From: Paenibacillus sp. FSL R10-2734
GTDB lineage: Bacteria; Bacillota; Bacilli; Paenibacillales; Paenibacillaceae
Length of the DNA: 64,000 bases
NCBI RefSeq assembly: GCF_037963865.1
Contig: NZ_CP150170.1
Location: 3,162,001 to 3,226,000 of the forward strand
Direction: 5' to 3'
Position numbers and translations under genes: made by a program. A model generated the notes under the pieces. That model did no database searches and was not told the origin of the DNA. It saw nothing but the letters and a program-made list of their open reading frames with translations. Shown here piece after piece: positions 61,212-64,000 of this stretch (position 1 is its first letter; the number at the start of each line of letters is the position of its first letter).

Positions 61212-62264
61212 TTGCTGGGAATTTCAATTTTTGTAGCAGACCGGACGTTAGAAGAAAACATAAATTATATGAAAGAAATGAAGGAAGCGGGCTGTACAGA
61301 AATATTCACATCACTTCATATGCCAGAAGATGATTTTGATTTATTGAAGAAGAAATTCATGGAAGTTGCAAACGCTGCCAAACACTTAGAAATGGACTTG
61401 GTGGCAGATATTTCAGGGAAGGCATTGGAGAAATTCACTTTTTCCTTTTTATTGGAATCTGGTGTTACAGGCTTGCGGATGGATTTTGGATTTGGCGCCC
61501 ATGAAATTGCTGCCTACTCGCAAAAAATGAAGATTGCCTTAAACGCAAGCACATTAACAGCAGAGTTCTTAGCTACATTAAAGGATCATCATATTTGTCT
61601 TGAGAATATTGAAGCTTGGCATAATTATTATCCCCGCCCAGAAACAGGTCTTGATAAAGAGACGTTTATTGAAAAGAATAAATGGCTGCAAGCGGAAGGC
61701 ATTACAACAATGGCTTTCATTCCTGGAGATGGGCTGAAGAGAAAGCCGTTATTTGAAAGCTTGCCTACATTAGAGAAGCATCGGAATCAGTCTTCTTTTC
61801 TAGCTTACTTGGAATTAGAGAAGGATTGTGCCGTGGACAAAATTTTTGTTGGAGATTTAACACTTTCAGAATGGTCTCAGCAGCAATTTAAAAGGTATGA
61901 AGAAGGAATTATTCCTTTGCGAGTAACCAAGGAACTACCCTATGCATTATGGGATATTGTTCATCAGAATCGCCTTGACGCTGCTCGGGATGTGGTTCGC
62001 TCAGAAACTGCACGAACAGATGATAACCGTTTTATAATGAACAAAAATATTGCGCCTATGCATACGACCAAGCGACCTAAAGGAACGATTACTGTTGATA
62101 ATTATTTGTATGGCCGCTATGAACATGAGTTACAGATTACGTTAACGGAGCTGCCGGCACATGAAGGTGTTAATGTGATTGGTCATGTTATAGAGGAAGA
62201 CATTCCTCTGCTCTACTATGTTAGAAAAGGCGGAAGCCGTTTTTCCTTCATATCTGCAACTTAA
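61212..62264 (+). CDS. mupG: MupG-type 6-phospho-N-acetylmuramidase (DUF871)
   Basis: A 350-aa protein of the DUF871 family: a TIM barrel (~1-230; LGISIFVADRT, EIFTSLHMPED, LRMDFGFGAHEIAAY, NYYPRPETGLDKETF) and a C-terminal cyclophilin-like domain (~240-350; RPKGTITVDNYLYGRYEHELQ in part). MupG cleaves MurNAc-6-P-GlcNAc in the cytoplasm, feeding MurQ. TTG 61212 is chosen because AGGTG lies six bases upstream; GTG 61203 is less likely. Its presence between murP and murR means that the operon handles the disaccharide and not just MurNAc. Confidence 0.9.
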   Translation: MLGISIFVADRTLEENINYMKEMKEAGCTEIFTSLHMPEDDFDLLKKKFMEVANAAKHLEMDLVADISGKALEKFTFSFLLESGVTGLRMDFGFGAHEIAAYSQKMKIALNASTLTAEFLATLKDHHICLENIEAWHNYYPRPETGLDKETFIEKNKWLQAEGITTMAFIPGDGLKRKPLFESLPTLEKHRNQSSFLAYLELEKDCAVDKIFVGDLTLSEWSQQQFKRYEEGIIPLRVTKELPYALWDIVHQNRLDAARDVVRSETARTDDNRFIMNKNIAPMHTTKRPKGTITVDNYLYGRYEHELQITLTELPAHEGVNVIGHVIEEDIPLLYYVRKGGSRFSFISAT

Positions 62265-62325
62265 TGATTACTCCCTACTATTTTGATACAATAAGATAAA
62301 TAGATAAAGCAGAGGAGATAAGGAC

Positions 62326-63177
62326 TTGGTAGTAGGGAGTATGATTTCTCAGATTGAACTGGTATTAAATGAGCTGCCAGAATCAGAAAAAAAAGTTGCT
62401 GAGTACATTCTTGCAAATGCTAAAGATGTGATGCATATGACCATACATGAGTTAGCGACGAAATCGGAGGCAAGTAGTGCGGCGGTTGTTCGTTTTTGCA
62501 GGTCGTTAGGAATAGACGGTTTTCCCGCTCTGAAAATCCGTTTATCAGCGGAAGTAGAAAACACGCAGCATGTTGGCTTCTTTGATGTTGAAGCGAATGA
62601 AACGGTGAATTCTATCATTGAGAAAATGTTGTCAAATACAATACTGACCTTTCAGAATACGGCCAGTCAACTGGATGCGCAAACTATTGAGCAGGCAGTG
62701 AACATGCTGCAACAGGCAGAAGTAATTTATGTTTATGGGATTGGTGCCTCATTCATTATTGCAGAAGATGCAGCACAAAAATGGCTTCGGCTTGGAAAAA
62801 ATGTATATGCGATTTCAGATCGTCATTTATTAGCAGCGGCCATGGCTACGAAATCAGAAAATGCCGTCTTCTGGGGAATTTCGTATAGCGGTGAAACAAG
62901 AGAGGTTATTCAATTAATAAAACGAGCTAAGGAACAGGGGATAAAAACAATCAGCCTCACTCGTCCTGGAAATAACAAGCTTTCTCAGCTAGCTGATGTT
63001 TCTTTATATACATCACGTGCGCCGGAAGCAACACTACGTAGTGCGGCAACAAGCTCTAGATTTGCTCAATTATTTGTGCTCGATATTGTTTTTAGCGCAT
63101 ATGCTTCTGCTCAGCATGATTTTACTTTGGAGCAGCTAGCGAAGACAAGACAAATGATTGAAGTTTTGTATGATTAA
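62326..63177 (+). CDS. murR: MurR/RpiR-family transcriptional regulator
   Basis: A 283-aa regulator. The N-terminal helix-turn-helix (~1-77; LNELPESEKKVAEYIL, MTIHELATKSEASSAAVVRF) is followed by a SIS sugar-phosphate-binding domain (~125-260; VYVYGIGASFIIAEDAAQKW, GISYSGETREVI). The ligand is probably MurNAc-6-P. TTG 62326 follows AGGAGATAAGG; ATG 62341 is an alternative. It is the last gene of the operon and the likely repressor at the palindrome 58775-58791. A terminator follows. Confidence 0.9.
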   Translation: MVVGSMISQIELVLNELPESEKKVAEYILANAKDVMHMTIHELATKSEASSAAVVRFCRSLGIDGFPALKIRLSAEVENTQHVGFFDVEANETVNSIIEKMLSNTILTFQNTASQLDAQTIEQAVNMLQQAEVIYVYGIGASFIIAEDAAQKWLRLGKNVYAISDRHLLAAAMATKSENAVFWGISYSGETREVIQLIKRAKEQGIKTISLTRPGNNKLSQLADVSLYTSRAPEATLRSAATSSRFAQLFVLDIVFSAYASAQHDFTLEQLAKTRQMIEVLYD

Positions 63178-63189
63178 TGTTGTGATAAG

Positions 63190-63222
63190 AAGCTTCTGCC
63201 AGAGTATGGGGGAAGCTTTTTT
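63190..63222 (+). terminator. Terminator of the mur operon
   Basis: AAGCTTC (63190-63196) pairs with GAAGCTT (63212-63218), followed by TTTTTT in total. Confidence 0.85.
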
Positions 63223-63310
63223 ATTTATAATTACTTTAAGCAAATCGAACTATTCTTCCATTTAATAGTATAATCAATTGTATTCCTTATATTTGATTGG
63301 AGGAGATTTT

Positions 63311-63787
63311 CTGGAAGCTAAAGTAATAACATTACCCCCTTTTCATGTTGTAGGTTACAAAATTGAAGCAGATATTAAAGAATTTGAGTCTGGTCTTGGT
63401 AAGAACATTTATCATTCGCTATTTGAAAGAAAAGACGAAATTCAAAACAAGAAAAATGAGAATGTAATTTTAATGCAGATTTATCCTATTAAGCACGATT
63501 TTAATCCTCAGGTGGATAGGTTTACACATATTCTTTGCTATGAGGTAAGCAAACAAGGCGATGTTCCTTTAAATATGATAAGTCATGCTGTGACTGAGAG
63601 TAAGTATGTTACTTACACACATAAAGGACTTGAATCGGAACTTAGTAATTCGTATGACTATGTATATGGTCAATTGATTAGAGAAACTGGAAATGAACCA
63701 AAGGATTATGATTTTGAAATTTGGGATGAAAGATATAATCCTGAAAGTCTAGACAATGAGATTGATTTGTTTGTAGCATTGAAGTAA
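63311..63787 (+). CDS. GyrI-like / effector-binding domain protein with a CTG start
   Basis: A 158-aa SOUL/GyrI-like small-molecule-binding protein, as in the C-terminal domain of BmrR and in AraC-type effector-binding proteins. It begins EAKVITLPPFHVVGYKIEA, matching the usual family N-terminus, and has ILCYEVSKQGDVP and KYVTYTHKG. GGAGGA (63299-63304) is seven bases before CTG 63311, and the earlier TTG at 63278 has no ribosome site, so CTG is probably the start codon. The protein probably binds hydrophobic or cationic drugs. No DNA-binding domain is fused. Confidence 0.75.
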   Translation: MEAKVITLPPFHVVGYKIEADIKEFESGLGKNIYHSLFERKDEIQNKKNENVILMQIYPIKHDFNPQVDRFTHILCYEVSKQGDVPLNMISHAVTESKYVTYTHKGLESELSNSYDYVYGQLIRETGNEPKDYDFEIWDERYNPESLDNEIDLFVALK

Positions 63788-63812
63788 TTATTTATGCTTT
63801 AGCCTAGACGTG

Positions 63813-63845
63813 AACAAGCTCCTGTGAATATCACAGAAGCTTGTT
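63813..63845. terminator. Bidirectional hairpin between the GyrI-like and XRE genes
   Basis: AACAAGCTCCTGTGA (63813-63827), loop ATA, TCACAGAAGCTTGTT (63831-63845), with one mismatch. It separates convergent genes and is followed by T-rich sequence on the + strand. Confidence 0.7.
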
Positions 63846-63859
63846 TGTGTTGCGGATTA

Positions 63860-64000
63860 TTATTTTTTGCCGGGATTGCGCTTAGGGTTATCTGTCTGAC
63901 CCAAAATATAGTCGATGCTTACTTTATGGAAATTAGCTAGCGTAATTAAAACGGCGCTCGGAACATCCAGATTTCCATTCTCGTAACGGGAGTATCCGAA
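63860..64000 (-). CDS. C-terminal end of an XRE-type helix-turn-helix regulator (partial)
   Basis: On the minus strand the frame is open to the window end and reads YSRYENGNLDVPSAVLITLA then FHKVSIDYILGQTDN before the stop at 63862-63860. This is the second half of an XRE/Cro-CI helix-turn-helix domain (YENG..P....L..LA...VS.DYLLG). Only 46 residues are present. The start and any other domain lie past 64000. Confidence 0.85.
   Translation of the reverse strand, partial: FGYSRYENGNLDVPSAVLITLANFHKVSIDYILGQTDNPKRNPGKK

Noticed and set aside
1..64000. tRNA, rRNA, riboswitch, CRISPR array, complete IS or prophage
   Set aside because: Looked for typical sequences and repeats on both strands by eye and found none convincing; a covariance-model search would be needed to exclude small RNAs.

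Overview
The window looks like chromosome of a spore-forming, Paenibacillus-like member of the Bacillales. The reasons are a gerA/gerC/gerB-type spore germinant receptor operon, a YesN/YesM-type two-component pair beside a carbohydrate ABC transporter, several AraC-type regulators, a SigZ-like sigma factor, many glycoside hydrolases, strong AGGAGG-type ribosome binding sites, frequent TTG/GTG starts and moderate-to-low GC. No rRNA, tRNA, CRISPR array, complete insertion sequence or phage module was seen.

Layout. (1) 1-7.5 kb is a glycoside-use cluster: the end of a GPH sugar symporter, a GH3 beta-glucosidase, a NagZ-like GH3 and, after a strong terminator, an AraC regulator fused to a GH39 glycosidase. 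(2) 7.5-17.5 kb is mixed housekeeping: lipase, a probably frameshifted membrane protein, an AlkD-like protein, L-cysteine desulfidase, SelO, DinB, a DeoR-nagA pair, an AraC/LysE pair and a GNAT. (3) 17.6-28.6 kb is one catabolic locus: YesN/YesM, a lipoprotein sugar-binding protein, two permeases, and GH172, GH32 and GH2 enzymes. A fructose- or arabinose-furanoside-containing glycan is the likely substrate; the transport ATPase is not in the window. (4) 28.8-31.8 kb is a Gfo/Idh/MocA-AraC-Gfo/Idh/MocA operon. (5) 32-37 kb holds a CAP-domain lipoprotein and an unusual 1056-aa GNAT fusion translationally overlapping an amidohydrolase. (6) 37.1-41.4 kb is the germinant receptor operon with a divergent two-helix membrane protein. 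(7) 41.5-49.5 kb holds two MFS exporters, hcp behind an Fnr-like box, a MetX-like hydrolase divergent from a LysR regulator, sigZ and an aldo/keto reductase. (8) 49.7-56.3 kb is an accessory block of SMI1/KNR4, DUF4303, leucine-rich-repeat and unknown proteins, resembling an orphan immunity-gene cluster. (9) 57-58.8 kb has a two-repeat beta/gamma-crystallin-like protein followed by decayed genes: alkaline phosphatase, DUF418 and an ABC ATPase. (10) 58.8-63.2 kb is murQ-murP-mupG-murR behind a promoter with a perfect palindromic operator. The window closes with a GyrI-like protein and the end of an XRE regulator.

How it fits together. Three separated pieces (NagZ-like GH3, DeoR-nagA and the mur operon) could jointly recycle peptidoglycan amino sugars. 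The most unusual items are the AraC-GH39 fusion, the GNAT fusion plus amidohydrolase, the GH172/GH32/GH2 locus, the immunity-like cluster, the crystallin-fold protein, and several cis-elements (helically phased TACTT repeats before DeoR-nagA, the mur operator, the Fnr-like box). All function calls come from reading the sequence and recalling family motifs; no database search was run.
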